Shown one piece after another: positions 26,929-36,571 of a stretch of 64,000 nt of DNA. The notes beneath the pieces were generated by a model, which saw nothing but the letters and a program-made list of their open reading frames with translations, was not told the origin of the DNA and did not search any database. Made by a program: the position numbers and the translations under genes. The DNA lies in contig NZ_JAILXZ010000003.1 in assembly GCF_020179475.1 (NCBI RefSeq), positions 372,001 to 436,000 of the forward strand, given 5' to 3'. Source of the stretch: Novosphingobium huizhouense (GTDB taxonomy: Bacteria > Pseudomonadota > Alphaproteobacteria > Sphingomonadales > Sphingomonadaceae). Positions within the stretch are counted from its first letter, which is position 1. Every line of letters starts with the position of its first letter.

Positions 26929-27885
26929 TCAGATGGCCCCGCCCGACAGGCGCTGGCAGACGAGATCGAGCTGGTCGAGCGTCTTGTAGCGCACCGTCAC
27001 CGCCCCCGAACTCGGATCGGCATCGGCCTGGATGCTGACCTTGAGCCCCAAAATTTCCTGCAGGTGCTGCTCGACGGCAGCGATGTCCGCCGAGAACGAA
27101 GGATCGCGCGTGGCGCGCGCCTTGCGGGGCGACGCTTCGGGACGTCCGGCGCGCTTGGCAAGCCTTTCGGCATCGCGAACCGACAGGCCCTTGGCGACAA
27201 CCTCACGCGCAAGCGGCAGGGGATCGGGCAGCGCGGCAAGCGCCTTGGCGTGGCCCATCGACAACTGATCCCGCTCGACGAGCTCCAGGACTTCGTCGGG
27301 GAGCGCCAGCAGCCGCATCAGGTTCGCCACATGACTGCGCGACTTGTCGACGAACGTCGCGATCTCCTGCTGCGTCAGCCCTTCGTTTTCGGACAGCCGC
27401 TGGTAAGCCCGCGCTTCCTCGACGGGGTTGAGATCCTCGCGCTGGAGGTTTTCGATCAAGGCCAGCGCAGTGACATCGCGCTCGTCGAGTTGGCGAACGA
27501 TCGCCGGTATCTCGTGCACCCGCGCCCGCTGCGAAGCGCGCCAGCGGCGTTCGCCGGCCACCAGCTGGTAACGATTGGCGCCGAGCGGCCGGACGATCAC
27601 CGGCTGGATCACCCCGCGCGCCGCTATCGACCGCGCGAGGTCCTCGAGCGCTTCCTCGTCGAAGTGCCGACGCGGTTGATCGGGATGCGGCTCGATCTGC
27701 GCGACCGGCAGGAGAGCGACCCCAGTCGTCGGCGCGGCGGCGGTGCCGCCTGCACCCGGCGCGGTGCCCGAAGGCCGGACGAGTGCTTCTTCGCGCCGGG
27801 TTTCACCGAGCAGTGCGCCGAGGCCCCGTCCCAGCGCAGCGCGCTTCGGGGCTGCCGGCTTCACGCTGCTCTCCTCGCCGCTCAT
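26929..27885 (-). CDS. parB: Chromosome partitioning protein ParB (CTPase)
   Basis: 318 residues. ParB binds parS, loads as a CTP-dependent DNA clamp and spreads, and its N-terminus stimulates ParA ATPase. Visible parts: the N-terminal RGLGALLGE motif, ParB/Srx CTP-binding domain with QPRRHFDEEALEDLA and the GERRWRA motif (~130), the central helix-turn-helix (LTQQEIATFVDKSRSHVANLMRLL), and a C-terminal dimerisation region. The start at 27885 has GGAGGAAGG upstream and overlaps the parA stop by 4 bp. Four exact parS copies lie within 5 kb, so all parts of the partition system are in this window. Confidence 0.97.
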   Translation of the reverse strand: MSGEESSVKPAAPKRAALGRGLGALLGETRREEALVRPSGTAPGAGGTAAAPTTGVALLPVAQIEPHPDQPRRHFDEEALEDLARSIAARGVIQPVIVRPLGANRYQLVAGERRWRASQRARVHEIPAIVRQLDERDVTALALIENLQREDLNPVEEARAYQRLSENEGLTQQEIATFVDKSRSHVANLMRLLALPDEVLELVERDQLSMGHAKALAALPDPLPLAREVVAKGLSVRDAERLAKRAGRPEASPRKARATRDPSFSADIAAVEQHLQEILGLKVSIQADADPSSGAVTVRYKTLDQLDLVCQRLSGGAI

Positions 27886-28658
27886 GCAGCCTTCCTCCGT
27901 TCGGGCAGGCGACCGATCAGCTCGCGCGCCAGCTTCATATAAGCCTGCGATCCCGCGCAGGCATGGTCGTAGATCAAGGCCGGCAGGCCGTGGCTCGGCG
28001 CCTCGGAAAGCCGGACGTTGCGCGGTATCACCGCTTCGAACACCAGATCGTGCAGGCACGAACGGACGTCTTCGGCCACCTGATCGGTCAGGCGGTTGCG
28101 CCGGTCGTACATGGTCAGCACGATCCCGAGGATGCCGAGATCGGGGTTGAACCGCTCCTGCACCCGCTCCACCGTCTGGAGCAGCTGGCTCAGACCTTCG
28201 AGCGCGAAGAATTCGCACTGCAGCGGCACCAACAGCGCATCCGCCGCAGTCAGCGCATTGAGCGTAAGCAGGCCGAGCGAGGGCGGGCAATCGATCAGGC
28301 AGATATCGTGTCCGGCGTCGCGCGCCAGCGCCGAGCGAAGCCTTCCGGTGCGATCGTCGACGCTGACCAGTTCGACTTCCGCGCCCGACAGGTCGACCGT
28401 TGCCGGAACGACGTCGAGCCCCGGGATCCGCGTCGGCACAGCACAATCGACAAGGTTCGCCTGGTCGATCAGCAGATCGTACGAAGAACGCTCCCGCTCC
28501 GACGCCGCCACCCCGATTCCGGTCGAGGCATTGCCCTGCGGATCGAGGTCGATCATCAGCACCTTCCAGCCGGTGGCGGCGAGCGCAGTGGCGATGTTGA
28601 TGGCGGTGGTGGTCTTGCCCACTCCGCCTTTCTGATTGGCAACGGCAATCGTGATCAT
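27882..28658 (-). CDS. parA: Chromosome partitioning ATPase ParA
   Basis: 258-residue deviant-Walker ATPase that forms a nucleoid gradient and moves ParB-parS complexes to the new pole. The deviant Walker A is KGGVGKTTTAIN (residues ~10-21), the A-prime motif DLDPQGNAST, and Walker B DICLIDCPPSLG. Short length without an N-terminal DNA-binding domain marks it as the chromosomal (type Ib-like) form. It overlaps parB by 4 bp and follows rsmG by 21 bp, giving the widely conserved mnmG-rsmG-parA-parB order. Confidence 0.97.
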   Translation of the reverse strand: MITIAVANQKGGVGKTTTAINIATALAATGWKVLMIDLDPQGNASTGIGVAASERERSSYDLLIDQANLVDCAVPTRIPGLDVVPATVDLSGAEVELVSVDDRTGRLRSALARDAGHDICLIDCPPSLGLLTLNALTAADALLVPLQCEFFALEGLSQLLQTVERVQERFNPDLGILGIVLTMYDRRNRLTDQVAEDVRSCLHDLVFEAVIPRNVRLSEAPSHGLPALIYDHACAGSQAYMKLARELIGRLPERRKAA

Positions 28659-28679
28659 CGCATCGCGCCTTCGAAAAGC

Positions 28680-29360
28680 TCAAACGTCACGCATCTGGCG
28701 CGTGACGGGAGAGGATGAAGCATGCCCGCGGAGCCGTCCGACAATGATGCCGGCTTCAGCATCGGTGAGCGATTGTTCCACGTGGAACAGATGATTCCAC
28801 GTGTGCGGAAGTTCGCTCACTTCATGCGCGGCCTTGGCGCCCTTGGGCAACAGCCAAAGCGTATCCGGTGTGGAAAAGCGGGCGGACAGACGCAGCAGCT
28901 TGTCGAGCGGGGCAAAGGCCCGCGCGGAAATGACCGCATAAGCCCCGTCCGGCAGGTCTTCGACACGCGACAGCACCACCGACACATTGTTGAGGCCGAG
29001 CGCCGCGGCCGCACGCGTCAGCCAGTCGGTCCGCAACCGGCGCGAATCTACCAGGGTGACCGCACGGTGCGGCTCGAGCGCTGCGACAACGAGGCCCGGA
29101 AAGCCGGCGCCGGTCCCAAGGTCGAGCCAGGGGCCCTCTGGCAATGTTCCACGTGGAACACACGCCAGCAGCTGCGCACTATCGACAATGTGCCGCTGCC
29201 AGACATGGGGCAATGTGCCGCGGGCCACCAGGTTCTGTCGCTCGTTCTCGGCAAGCAACAGCGCCGCCAGTCGCTCGAGCCGCTCCATCACGAACGGTTC
29301 GACAGCAAGCGCATCGGCCAACCACGCCTTGGCCTGCGCCTCGCTCCGGATCGCCGTCAT
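28680..29360 (-). CDS. rsmG: 16S rRNA (guanine527-N7)-methyltransferase
   Basis: 226-residue SAM-dependent methyltransferase that methylates G527 of 16S rRNA. The SAM motif is [18 protein letters not shown] (residues ~77-94), and ERQNLVARG with HIVDSAQLL precedes it as in the family. Two exact parS palindromes lie inside the coding sequence and are read in different frames: LFHVEQ near the C-terminus and VPRGT near residue 70. It overlaps mnmG by 4 bp. Confidence 0.95.
   Translation of the reverse strand: MTAIRSEAQAKAWLADALAVEPFVMERLERLAALLLAENERQNLVARGTLPHVWQRHIVDSAQLLACVPRGTLPEGPWLDLGTGAGFPGLVVAALEPHRAVTLVDSRRLRTDWLTRAAAALGLNNVSVVLSRVEDLPDGAYAVISARAFAPLDKLLRLSARFSTPDTLWLLPKGAKAAHEVSELPHTWNHLFHVEQSLTDAEAGIIVGRLRGHASSSPVTRQMRDV
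28774..28789. other. parS: parS centromere site 1 (inside rsmG)
   Basis: Exact 16 bp palindrome TGTTCCACGTGGAACA, the ParB-binding sequence type of alphaproteobacteria. In rsmG it encodes the FHVE of LFHVEQ. A half-site-like TTCCACGTG lies at 28795-28803. Confidence 0.93.
29145..29160. other. parS: parS centromere site 2 (inside rsmG)
   Basis: Second exact copy of TGTTCCACGTGGAACA, encoding VPRGT in rsmG, a different reading frame from site 1. Confidence 0.93.
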
Positions 29361-31204
29361 GCGGCCTGCCGCCGACGCGCGTGGACGAGCAGGCTGGCGA
29401 GCGCTGCAGGGGTGATGCCGGGCAACCGGCCCGCCGTTGCCAAGGTGTCTGGCTGGGCACGCTCCAGCCGCTCGACCATCTCGCGCGACAAACCCGGCAC
29501 TGCATCATAGGGGAACCCCTCGCCCAGCGGCACCGCATCGCTTGCCCGCAGATCGCGCAACTCGGCCTCCTGGCGCGCCAGGTAGGGCGCATAGGCCGCA
29601 TCTTCCTCGACCTCTTCGACAAGCCCCGGATCGGACGCGCAGTTACCGAGCCAGGAACCGAGGCGATCGAGCGTGACTTCGGGAAAACGAAGCCATTCCG
29701 CGAGCGATCGACGCGCGCCGTCGGCACGGACCGACAGACCCTCCCGCGCCAGTTCCGCCGGCGTTGCTGTCTGTGCGAGCGCGCGCTCCAGCCGGGCGCG
29801 CGCTACCTCGCGGCGTTCCCACCATTCGCGCCGTTCCGCCCCGATGCAGCCCGCCTCGCTCGCCAGAGGCGTCAGCCGCGCGCAGGCATTGTTGGCGCGC
29901 AAGCGAAGGCGATACTCGGCCCGCGCAGTCAGCATGCGATAGGGCTCGCTGACGCCATGGAGGGTCAGGTCGTCGATCATCACCGCCATGTAGGCGTTCG
30001 CTCGGTCCAATTGCGGCGGCTGCTTCCCGAGCACGGCCGACGCCGCGCTGATCCCGGCGACCAGCCCTTGCGCGGCAGCCTCCTCATAGCCGGTCGTGCC
30101 GTTGATCTGTCCCGCGCAATAGAGGCCGGGCAGCGCCTTGACCTGCAAGCCGCGGTCGAGCGCACGCGGGTCGATGTGGTCGTACTCGACGGCATAGCCC
30201 GGCACGGTGATCTCGACCTGCTCGAGCCCCTCGATACTGCGCATCATCGCCAGCTGGACATCGCTCGGCAACGAGGTCGAAACGCCGTTCGGATAGACCG
30301 TGGCGTCATTCAGCCCCTCGGGTTCGAGGAAGACCTGGTGCCCGTCGCGGTCGCCGAAGCGGTGGATCTTATCCTCGATCGAGGGGCAATAGCGTGGCCC
30401 CTGCGCACCGATCGCGCCGGTGAACAGTGGCGATCGGTCGAGCCCCGCGCGGATAATGTCGTGAGTCCGTTCGTTGGTCCGCGCGATCGCGCAGAACACC
30501 TGCGGGACGCTCCGCGCTGGCGTCAACGGCGACATCGTCCACGGCTCGATATCGCTCGGCTGCTCGGGCAGGCGCGACCAATCGATCGTGCGTCCATCGA
30601 GGCGCGGCGGCGTTCCGGTCTTGAGCCGGGCCATCGGCAGCCCTGCACTGCGTAGCTGGTCCGCAAGACGGTGAGCTGCGTTCTCGCCGATCCGGCCGCC
30701 CACCATGCGCTCCTCCCCGCGGAACAGGCGCCCGCCGAGGAAGGTTCCGGTGCACAGCACGACGGCGGCGGCCGCAAGCGGCGTGCCATCAGCCAACTCG
30801 ATGCCCGAGACCTGGCCACCTTCAAAGCGCAGCGACGCCGCTTCACCGGGAACGATGACGAGCCCCGGCTGTACCGTGATCATTCGCTGGATGGCTGCAC
30901 GAAACAGCTTTCGGTCGGCCTGGACCCGCGGCCCCTGCACCGCGCTGCCCTTGCTGCGGTTGAGCATCCGGTAGTGGATGGCAGCGGCATCCGCCGCGCG
31001 CGCGATCAACCCGTCGAATGCGTCGACCTCGCGCACCAGGTGCCCTTTGCCCAGTCCACCGATCGCAGGATTGCAGCTCATTGCACCGATGGTGGCAGGA
31101 TCGAAGCTGACCAGGGCCGTTGTCGCGCCCATCCGGGCCGCGACGGCGGCCGCTTCGACGCCGGCGTGTCCGCCGCCGACCACGATGATGTCGAACCGAT
31201 GCAT
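29357..31204 (-). CDS. mnmG: tRNA uridine-5-carboxymethylaminomethyl modification enzyme, FAD-binding subunit
   Basis: 615 residues. With MnmE it installs the (carboxymethyl)aminomethyl group at wobble U34 using FAD, NADH and methylene-THF. The FAD-binding motif [12 protein letters not shown] is at residues ~8-19, [16 protein letters not shown] follows, [17 protein letters not shown] is in the middle, and [16 protein letters not shown] in the second half; the conserved C-terminal MnmE-binding helices are present. The ATG at 31204 gives the family N-terminus; the frame stays open far upstream but that part is antisense to the sugar dehydrogenase gene. It is separated from mnmE by an oppositely oriented gene. 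Confidence 0.97.
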   Translation of the reverse strand: MHRFDIIVVGGGHAGVEAAAVAARMGATTALVSFDPATIGAMSCNPAIGGLGKGHLVREVDAFDGLIARAADAAAIHYRMLNRSKGSAVQGPRVQADRKLFRAAIQRMITVQPGLVIVPGEAASLRFEGGQVSGIELADGTPLAAAAVVLCTGTFLGGRLFRGEERMVGGRIGENAAHRLADQLRSAGLPMARLKTGTPPRLDGRTIDWSRLPEQPSDIEPWTMSPLTPARSVPQVFCAIARTNERTHDIIRAGLDRSPLFTGAIGAQGPRYCPSIEDKIHRFGDRDGHQVFLEPEGLNDATVYPNGVSTSLPSDVQLAMMRSIEGLEQVEITVPGYAVEYDHIDPRALDRGLQVKALPGLYCAGQINGTTGYEEAAAQGLVAGISAASAVLGKQPPQLDRANAYMAVMIDDLTLHGVSEPYRMLTARAEYRLRLRANNACARLTPLASEAGCIGAERREWWERREVARARLERALAQTATPAELAREGLSVRADGARRSLAEWLRFPEVTLDRLGSWLGNCASDPGLVEEVEEDAAYAPYLARQEAELRDLRASDAVPLGEGFPYDAVPGLSREMVERLERAQPDTLATAGRLPGITPAALASLLVHARRRQAA

Positions 31205-31249
31205 CGAGCGCGGATACGCCAACCACGCGGAGTCGTCAAAGGTCGCCGG

Positions 31250-31265
31250 TGTTCCACGTGGAACA
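31250..31265. other. parS: parS centromere site 3 (intergenic)
   Basis: Exact TGTTCCACGTGGAACA in the 150 bp divergent gap between mnmG and the PQQ-type sugar dehydrogenase gene. Confidence 0.93.
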
Positions 31266-31354
31266 TACGCGATGGCGACCTCCTCCCGATCGTGCATCAG
31301 CAGGAACCGGACATCCATCTGGAAATGCCCGGCAAGCAGTCGTAGGCTTGCCTC

Positions 31355-32818
31355 ATGACACGCTCCCGCAAAATCATCATCGGCATTCTTGCCGTCCTCG
31401 TCGCGCTCGGCCTCGTCGTCGTCTGGGTGCTGCGCGGTTCGCCCGCACAGTATACGCTGGCCGACACGACCGGGCCACGCCCGAAGCTCGCCGAGCCGGA
31501 TCCGCAAACCTTCCCGACTCTCGGGCTTGCCAAGCCAGTCGGCTGGGGTGCCAACGAAACGCCACAGGCAGGCAAGGGTCTCGTCGTCACCCGCTTTGCC
31601 GATGGCCTCGATCATCCGCGCACGATGCTGGTGCTGGACAATGGCGACGTGCTGGTCGCAGAAACCAATGCACCGCCGTCCAACGGTCCTGGAGGAATTA
31701 CCGGGATCGTGATGAAATACTTGATGAAGACGGTCGGCGCGGGCGACCCCTCCCCCAACAAGCTCGTTCTGCTGCGCGACACCAACGCCGACGGCAAGGC
31801 CGATCAGAAATTCGTGATTACCAACCCGGCCATCGATTCGCCGTTCGGCATGGTCGTGCGCGAGGGCCGACTCTACATCGCCAACCATAACGCGGTGGTC
31901 TCGTGGCCGTTCGCGCCCGGGCAGACGGCACTTACCGGCAAGCCCGAAAAGCTCATGGATCTTCCCGCAGCAGGAATGCACTGGGCGCGCAACCTCGCGC
32001 TCAGCCCCGACGGCCAGAGGCTCTATGCCACGGTGGGGTCCTCCACCAACATTGCGGACAACGGCATCGAGGCGGAGCGCGGTCGCGCGGCGATCCACGA
32101 GTACGACTTCGCCAAGAAGAGTGAACGCGAATTCGCGTCGGGCATGCGCAATCCCAACGGCGTCGACTTCAACCCGCGCACCGGGGAGCTGTGGGCCGTT
32201 GTCAACGAGCGCGACATGCTCGGCTCCGACCTCGTTCCGGATTACCTCGCCAGCGTGCCGCTGGGTGCGAGCTTTGGCTGGCCCTGGGCCTACTGGAAGA
32301 AGAACATCGACTGGCGGGTGAAGGAGCCGATGCCCGAGTATATGCTCGAATACGTGCGCAAGCCCGATTACGGCCTCGGTGCCCACACCGCGCCGCTGGG
32401 CCTCGTGTTCGCGCGTGGCGGCAATCGCATGGGCGCGCAGTTCGCGAGCGGCGCCTTCGTCGCGCGCCACGGCTCGTGGAACCGCAAGCCGCTGTCGGGA
32501 TACGATGTCGTCTTCGTCCGCTTCGACGATCGCGGCAATGTCCTGCCATCGCAGCCGGTGCCGGTGCTCACAGGCTTCCTGACGCGCGACGGCAACGCCC
32601 ATGGGCGACCGACTTGGGTCGCATTCGCCAAGGACGGCGCACTGCTCGTCAGCGATGACACCGGGGGCGTGATCTGGCGCGTGACCGCTCCCGGCGCCGC
32701 GCCTGCCGCAGCCATTGCGCCGATCCCGTCACGGACGCTCCCGCCCGAAGCCGAGGCGGGGGTGAAGTACATGGCGAGACCCAATGAAAGCTCTGACCTG
32801 GTCAAGCCTCGCCCGTGA
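31355..32818 (+). CDS. PQQ-dependent sugar (sorbosone-type) dehydrogenase family protein
   Basis: 487 residues with an N-terminal signal anchor (residues ~6-26, [20 protein letters not shown]) and a six-bladed beta-propeller of the glucose/sorbosone dehydrogenase family: [97 protein letters not shown] and [11 protein letters not shown]. These enzymes oxidise sugars or related alcohols in the periplasm with PQQ; no PQQ biosynthesis gene is visible here, so the cofactor is inferred. The gene lies between mnmG and mnmE on the opposite strand and is bracketed by two parS sites. Confidence 0.86.
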   Translation: MTRSRKIIIGILAVLVALGLVVVWVLRGSPAQYTLADTTGPRPKLAEPDPQTFPTLGLAKPVGWGANETPQAGKGLVVTRFADGLDHPRTMLVLDNGDVLVAETNAPPSNGPGGITGIVMKYLMKTVGAGDPSPNKLVLLRDTNADGKADQKFVITNPAIDSPFGMVVREGRLYIANHNAVVSWPFAPGQTALTGKPEKLMDLPAAGMHWARNLALSPDGQRLYATVGSSTNIADNGIEAERGRAAIHEYDFAKKSEREFASGMRNPNGVDFNPRTGELWAVVNERDMLGSDLVPDYLASVPLGASFGWPWAYWKKNIDWRVKEPMPEYMLEYVRKPDYGLGAHTAPLGLVFARGGNRMGAQFASGAFVARHGSWNRKPLSGYDVVFVRFDDRGNVLPSQPVPVLTGFLTRDGNAHGRPTWVAFAKDGALLVSDDTGGVIWRVTAPGAAPAAAIAPIPSRTLPPEAEAGVKYMARPNESSDLVKPRP

Positions 32819-32827
32819 TCGAAGGCG

Positions 32828-32843
32828 TGTTCCACGTGGAACA
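32828..32843. other. parS: parS centromere site 4 (intergenic)
   Basis: Exact TGTTCCACGTGGAACA in the 45 bp convergent gap between the sugar dehydrogenase and mnmE, starting 10 bp after the former's stop. Confidence 0.93.
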
Positions 32844-32863
32844 CGCCGCAATCCGTCTGTCGG

Positions 32864-34162
32864 TCACTTGCCGATGCAGAACCGCCCGAACAGTGCGTCG
32901 AGCATGTCCTCCACACCGGTCCGGCCGACGAGGCGGTCCAGCGCCCCGCGCGCCGACCGCAGTTCCTCCGCCCCGAGCAGAAGGTCGTGATGATCGGGTG
33001 CAAGCGCCAGTGACGCCGCGACCTCCGATAGCAGGTGGTGCTGGCGGGCGTTGAGCGCCGCGTCACCGGCTTTGGGGAGCGCGGCGCGGGCATGCTCGAC
33101 CAGCGCCGCCCGTAGGTCTGCAAGGCCCTCGCCGGTGACAGCCGAGACCCTGCAGACCGGCGCCACCTTGCGACAAGCAGGGTCGGCGCGATCCGCCTGC
33201 GCTTCTATTTCCCACAGCGGCGCATCACGCGGCCCCTCGCCCTCCGGTCCTAGCCAGAGCACCAGGTCCGCGCGGGATGCCTCGGCCAAGGCCCGCGCAA
33301 TGCCGATGCGCTCGACCGCCCCGGCGCCCTCGTCGCGCAAGCCTGCGGTGTCGGCAAACGTGAACGGCACACCGTCGAGCGCCACGCTGCGGGTCAGCAC
33401 GTCACGGGTGGTGCCGGCCTCGGGTGCGGTGATTGCCGCTTCGGCCTCCACCAGCGCGTTGAACAGGGTCGACTTGCCGGCATTGGGCGGCCCCGCCAGC
33501 ACCACCCGGAATCCCTCGCGCAAGGGCTCTGCCCGCGGGCGGGCAAGCCAGCCCTTAATTTCACCCGCGAGCGCCGCGCACCCGTCGCCGAACCCGGGGG
33601 GACCGCCGGTGTCGCCGACGTCGTCCTCGTCGCTGAAGTCAAGCGCCGCCTCGAGCTGCGCCGAAAGGCCCAGCAGGCGCAATCTCCAGGTTTCGACCAC
33701 GCGCGACAAGGCACCCGACGCCATCGCCTGCGCCGCGCGCCGCTGCAACTCGGTCTCGGCCGTCAGCAGGTCGGCGAGGCCCTCGGCTTCCGCCAGGTCG
33801 ATCCGTCCATTGGCGAAGGCGCGGCGGGTGAACTCCCCCGGGCCTGCGCGGCGCAATCCCGGCAACCGCTGCAGCGCCGCCTCGACCGCCGCGACCACGG
33901 CGCGCCCGCCATGCAGATGGAGCTCGACGCTGTCTTCGCCGGTCGCTGTTGCCGGTCCGGGAAGCCAGAGCACCAGCGTGCGATCTAGCAGATCGCCGCT
34001 CGCCGGATCGACCAGCGAGGCGAAGCTGGCGCGCCGTGGTGGCGGAAGGCGCCCGGCAAGCGCGCGAAGGGCGGCGCCGGCCTCGGGCCCGCTGATGCGG
34101 ATAACCGCGATCGCAGCGGGCGGCGCGCCCGAAGACAGTGCGAAAATGGTGTCGATGGCCAT
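32864..34162 (-). CDS. mnmE: tRNA modification GTPase
   Basis: 432-residue GTPase partner of MnmG in wobble uridine modification. It has the N-terminal THF-binding domain (DTIFALSSGAPPAAIAVIRISG; GPGEFTRRAFANGRIDLAEAEGLADL), a central helical part split by the G domain (G1 GPPNAGKST at ~220, then TTRD and DTAGLRD), and the hallmark C-terminal CIGK with the redox-active Cys. The G4 NKxD motif is degenerate in this copy: no NKxD is visible in the segment where it is expected (around LWEIEAQADRADPACR). The start at 34162 matches the family; ORF sequence upstream is not conserved. Confidence 0.95.
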   Translation of the reverse strand: MAIDTIFALSSGAPPAAIAVIRISGPEAGAALRALAGRLPPPRRASFASLVDPASGDLLDRTLVLWLPGPATATGEDSVELHLHGGRAVVAAVEAALQRLPGLRRAGPGEFTRRAFANGRIDLAEAEGLADLLTAETELQRRAAQAMASGALSRVVETWRLRLLGLSAQLEAALDFSDEDDVGDTGGPPGFGDGCAALAGEIKGWLARPRAEPLREGFRVVLAGPPNAGKSTLFNALVEAEAAITAPEAGTTRDVLTRSVALDGVPFTFADTAGLRDEGAGAVERIGIARALAEASRADLVLWLGPEGEGPRDAPLWEIEAQADRADPACRKVAPVCRVSAVTGEGLADLRAALVEHARAALPKAGDAALNARQHHLLSEVAASLALAPDHHDLLLGAEELRSARGALDRLVGRTGVEDMLDALFGRFCIGK

Positions 34163-34197
34163 GTCGCTCGCGGTCCTACGGGCGCCGGCGCATCGGC

Positions 34198-34464
34198 TCA
34201 ATCCTTCTTCGGCGTGCCCGCCTTGAAGCCCGCCATCGCCGCGCCCGCGCCCTGCTCGACGAATTGCTTGAACAGGTTCATGCCGAGTTCGCCCATCGGT
34301 GCGATCTGCCTGGCCATGCCGGAAAGCTGGTCCATCGAGGTCACCCCCTTCATCGCGTTGGCGATCGCGTCGACATAGACGTCGTTGGCCTTGGATACGT
34401 CGGGCAGGCCGAGGAAACGGCGCGCCTCTTCGGGAGAGCAGTCGATCTCGACATTCACTTTCAT
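34198..34464 (-). CDS. DUF6489 family protein
   Basis: 88-residue protein beginning MKVNVEIDCSPEEARRFLGLPDV, a start I recall from the DUF6489 family found in alphaproteobacteria. The middle is predicted helical (VYVDAIANAMKGVTSMDQL) with a short glycine-rich tail ending in KKD. It has some resemblance in size and context to phasin-like small helical proteins, but no function is established. It lies 36 bp upstream of mnmE on the same strand and may be cotranscribed. Confidence 0.75.
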   Translation of the reverse strand: MKVNVEIDCSPEEARRFLGLPDVSKANDVYVDAIANAMKGVTSMDQLSGMARQIAPMGELGMNLFKQFVEQGAGAAMAGFKAGTPKKD

Positions 34465-34597
34465 GACGACACCTTCATCGCGCGCGTTCCTTCCGGCCTT
34501 TCAGGCATTTGCAAGATTGTCACTTGCGCTTGGCAAAGTCCACCGGCGCGGCCAAGCTGGGCATCGACCAACGCATCACGCAGTCAGGATGAATACC

Positions 34598-35296
34598 ATG
34601 GGCGAGACCACGAACATTCCCGAATTCCACGGCGACGGCGAAATTCCCGTCTACGTCGCTCGGCCCGAAGGGCAGAGCGAGGCCGCGATCATCGTCGTCC
34701 CCGAAATCTTCGGCGTCAACGAGGGCATCCGGCGCAAGTGCGAGGCCTGGGCCGAACTCGGTTACGTTGCACTGGCGCCCGATATCTTCTGGCGCTTCGC
34801 TCCGGGCGTCGAACTCAACCCCGACGTACCCGAGCAGATGCAGGAGGCCTTCGGCTACTTCCAGCAATACGATGCCGACGACGGGGTAAAGGACATCGAA
34901 GCCGCGATCCGCTGGCTGCGCCATAGCCAGGCCGTCGACAAAGTCGGCCTCGTCGGCTTCTGCCTCGGCGGCCGGCTTGCCTACATGGCGGCAACGCGCA
35001 CCGACATCGACGCCGCGGTGGGGTATTACGGCGTAATGATCGACCAGATGCTCGGCGAAGCACATGCCATCGCCAATCCGCTGATGCTGCACATTCCTAC
35101 CGCCGACCATTTCGTCGGGCCGGAGGCGCAGAAGGCGATCCACGACGGCCTGGGCCAGCACCCCAAGGTGACGCTGCACGACTACGAAGGGCTGGACCAC
35201 GGCTTCGCCGCCGAGATCGGCAACCGTCGCGACGAAGCCGGCGCCGCACTCGCCGACGAGCGGACGCGCACGTTCTTCGCCGAGCACCTGCGCTGA
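34598..35296 (+). CDS. Dienelactone hydrolase family protein
   Basis: 232-residue alpha/beta hydrolase with the DLH triad: Cys in GFCLGGRLAY (residue ~115), Asp in PTADHF and His in GLDHGFA. VVPEIFGVNEGIRRKCEAWAELGYVALAPD is a strong family segment. Dienelactone hydrolases open lactones in chloroaromatic and aromatic breakdown, but many are general esterases; there are no aromatic-degradation genes nearby. The ATG at 34598 has AGGA at 8 nt; an upstream ATG at 34589 has no clear ribosome site. Confidence 0.9.
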   Translation: MGETTNIPEFHGDGEIPVYVARPEGQSEAAIIVVPEIFGVNEGIRRKCEAWAELGYVALAPDIFWRFAPGVELNPDVPEQMQEAFGYFQQYDADDGVKDIEAAIRWLRHSQAVDKVGLVGFCLGGRLAYMAATRTDIDAAVGYYGVMIDQMLGEAHAIANPLMLHIPTADHFVGPEAQKAIHDGLGQHPKVTLHDYEGLDHGFAAEIGNRRDEAGAALADERTRTFFAEHLR

Positions 35297-35315
35297 TCGG
35301 GAAGACCCGCAGCCT

Positions 35316-36458
35316 TCAGATGGCGCCGGCGTCGTAGCCGTCGATGGCGCGGAAGATCGTGGCGATGGCGTCACGATCTTCCGGCGGAATTTCCGGGCGC
35401 CAGATCTCGAACAGCAGCACGACCCGCTCCTCCGGACCGTCGTTGCGCGCCTCGTGCTCGATCGAATCGTCGAAGATCAATGGCACGCCGCGCTCCCACT
35501 GGCGGACGTCGCTGCCGACGCGCAGGCTGCAGCCGGGCGCCGGCCGAATCGGGATGTGGCAGATCAGCCGCGTGTTCAACATGCCGTGGTGCGGCGCGAT
35601 GTGCGTCCCGGGCTTCAGCCGCGACCACAGCGCCATCGGCGCACGGCCAGGGATCCGCGGCATCGGCGCGTGCGCGAGCGCGGCCATCGTGGCCGGGCAG
35701 GCTTGCGCGGCCGACGCGACCGGCGCTCCGTCCTTCCAGAAATAGTAGGCGCCCCAGTCCGCCTTGCCCAGCAGCGGATTGTTGGGCGCCGGCCGATTGG
35801 GCGGGGCGGTGACATAGGGCGCGAACGTATCGGCCTGCTCGACCTCGAGCACCGCAGTGAGTTCGCGCTCCATCTCGGGCAGCAGGTCGAGCATCGGCTC
35901 CAGCCAGGCGAACTCGACGGGATCGAAAAAGCGCTTCTGCGCGAGCCCGGGGTAGTAGAACAGGCTCGGCTGCTGGAGATAGAGCTGGCGCTCGCCGGTG
36001 AGCAGGCCAATCGCTTCGCCGACCACCGGCGAGACCGGACCAACTTGCGCCAGCAGGTGCTCGGCAAACGCCTTGTTGCTCGCCGCGACATAGGCTTCGG
36101 CCTGCGCCGCCAGCGGCTCGAGCCCGCGAGGCACGCCGGACAGCCCGGCCTGCGCCAATGCAGTGCGAAAAAAGCTCACCGCGCCGCGCGCATCGCCGAA
36201 GCGGTCGCGCAGCTGGCCCTTGACCAGCAGCGCGCCCACGTCGCGGGCCTGCCGGGCAAGCTGTCGGTCGAGCGCCTGTTCGGCCGCATCGAGACGGCCG
36301 AGCGCGAGTTCGGCCTGGGCCAGCGCGGCCCAGGGCGTCCGCTCGGGATCGGCCTGCGCCCCCTCGGCCAGGAGCGTCGCGGCGCGCGCGAAATCGCGAT
36401 TGCGCAGGGCTGCGAGGCCCTCGTCGATGGGGTCGTCGGAAGTCACGTTCCTGGGCAT
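35316..36458 (-). CDS. TPR-containing aspartyl/asparaginyl beta-hydroxylase
   Basis: 380 residues. The N-terminal ~140 residues form TPR-like helical repeats (GLAALRNRDFARAATLLAEGAQADP, WAALAQAELALGRLDAAEQALDRQLA). The C-terminal domain is of the Asp/Asn beta-hydroxylase type: SRLKPGTHIAPHHGMLNTRLICHIPI supplies the first Fe ligand His and 2-oxoglutarate contacts, and LIFDDSIEHEARNDG the second His. It would hydroxylate a peptide or small-molecule Asp/Asn with Fe(II), O2 and 2-oxoglutarate. The start at 36458 was preferred over 36494, which adds no recognisable sequence. Target unknown. Confidence 0.87.
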   Translation of the reverse strand: MPRNVTSDDPIDEGLAALRNRDFARAATLLAEGAQADPERTPWAALAQAELALGRLDAAEQALDRQLARQARDVGALLVKGQLRDRFGDARGAVSFFRTALAQAGLSGVPRGLEPLAAQAEAYVAASNKAFAEHLLAQVGPVSPVVGEAIGLLTGERQLYLQQPSLFYYPGLAQKRFFDPVEFAWLEPMLDLLPEMERELTAVLEVEQADTFAPYVTAPPNRPAPNNPLLGKADWGAYYFWKDGAPVASAAQACPATMAALAHAPMPRIPGRAPMALWSRLKPGTHIAPHHGMLNTRLICHIPIRPAPGCSLRVGSDVRQWERGVPLIFDDSIEHEARNDGPEERVVLLFEIWRPEIPPEDRDAIATIFRAIDGYDAGAI

Positions 36459-36571
36459 AGCCTGCCACGGCTGACGATCAACGCCGATGATCAATGGTTG
36501 CGCGCGATCAATGCCGCTGCCACGGTTCGCGGCAAAGGTGGCGCAATGCCGACGATCGGGAGACGAAGACG

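Noticed and set aside
28793..28808. Degenerate parS next to site 1 (GATTCCACGTG...)
   Set aside because: Only half of the palindrome is kept, so it is not listed as a site.
29357..32602. Open frame extending mnmG upstream to 32602
   Set aside because: The extra ~466 codons are antisense to the sugar dehydrogenase; the ATG at 31204 gives the family N-terminus.
32864..34162. MnmE might be a pseudogene because its G4 motif is degenerate
   Set aside because: All other motifs and the terminal CIGK are intact, so it is listed as functional.
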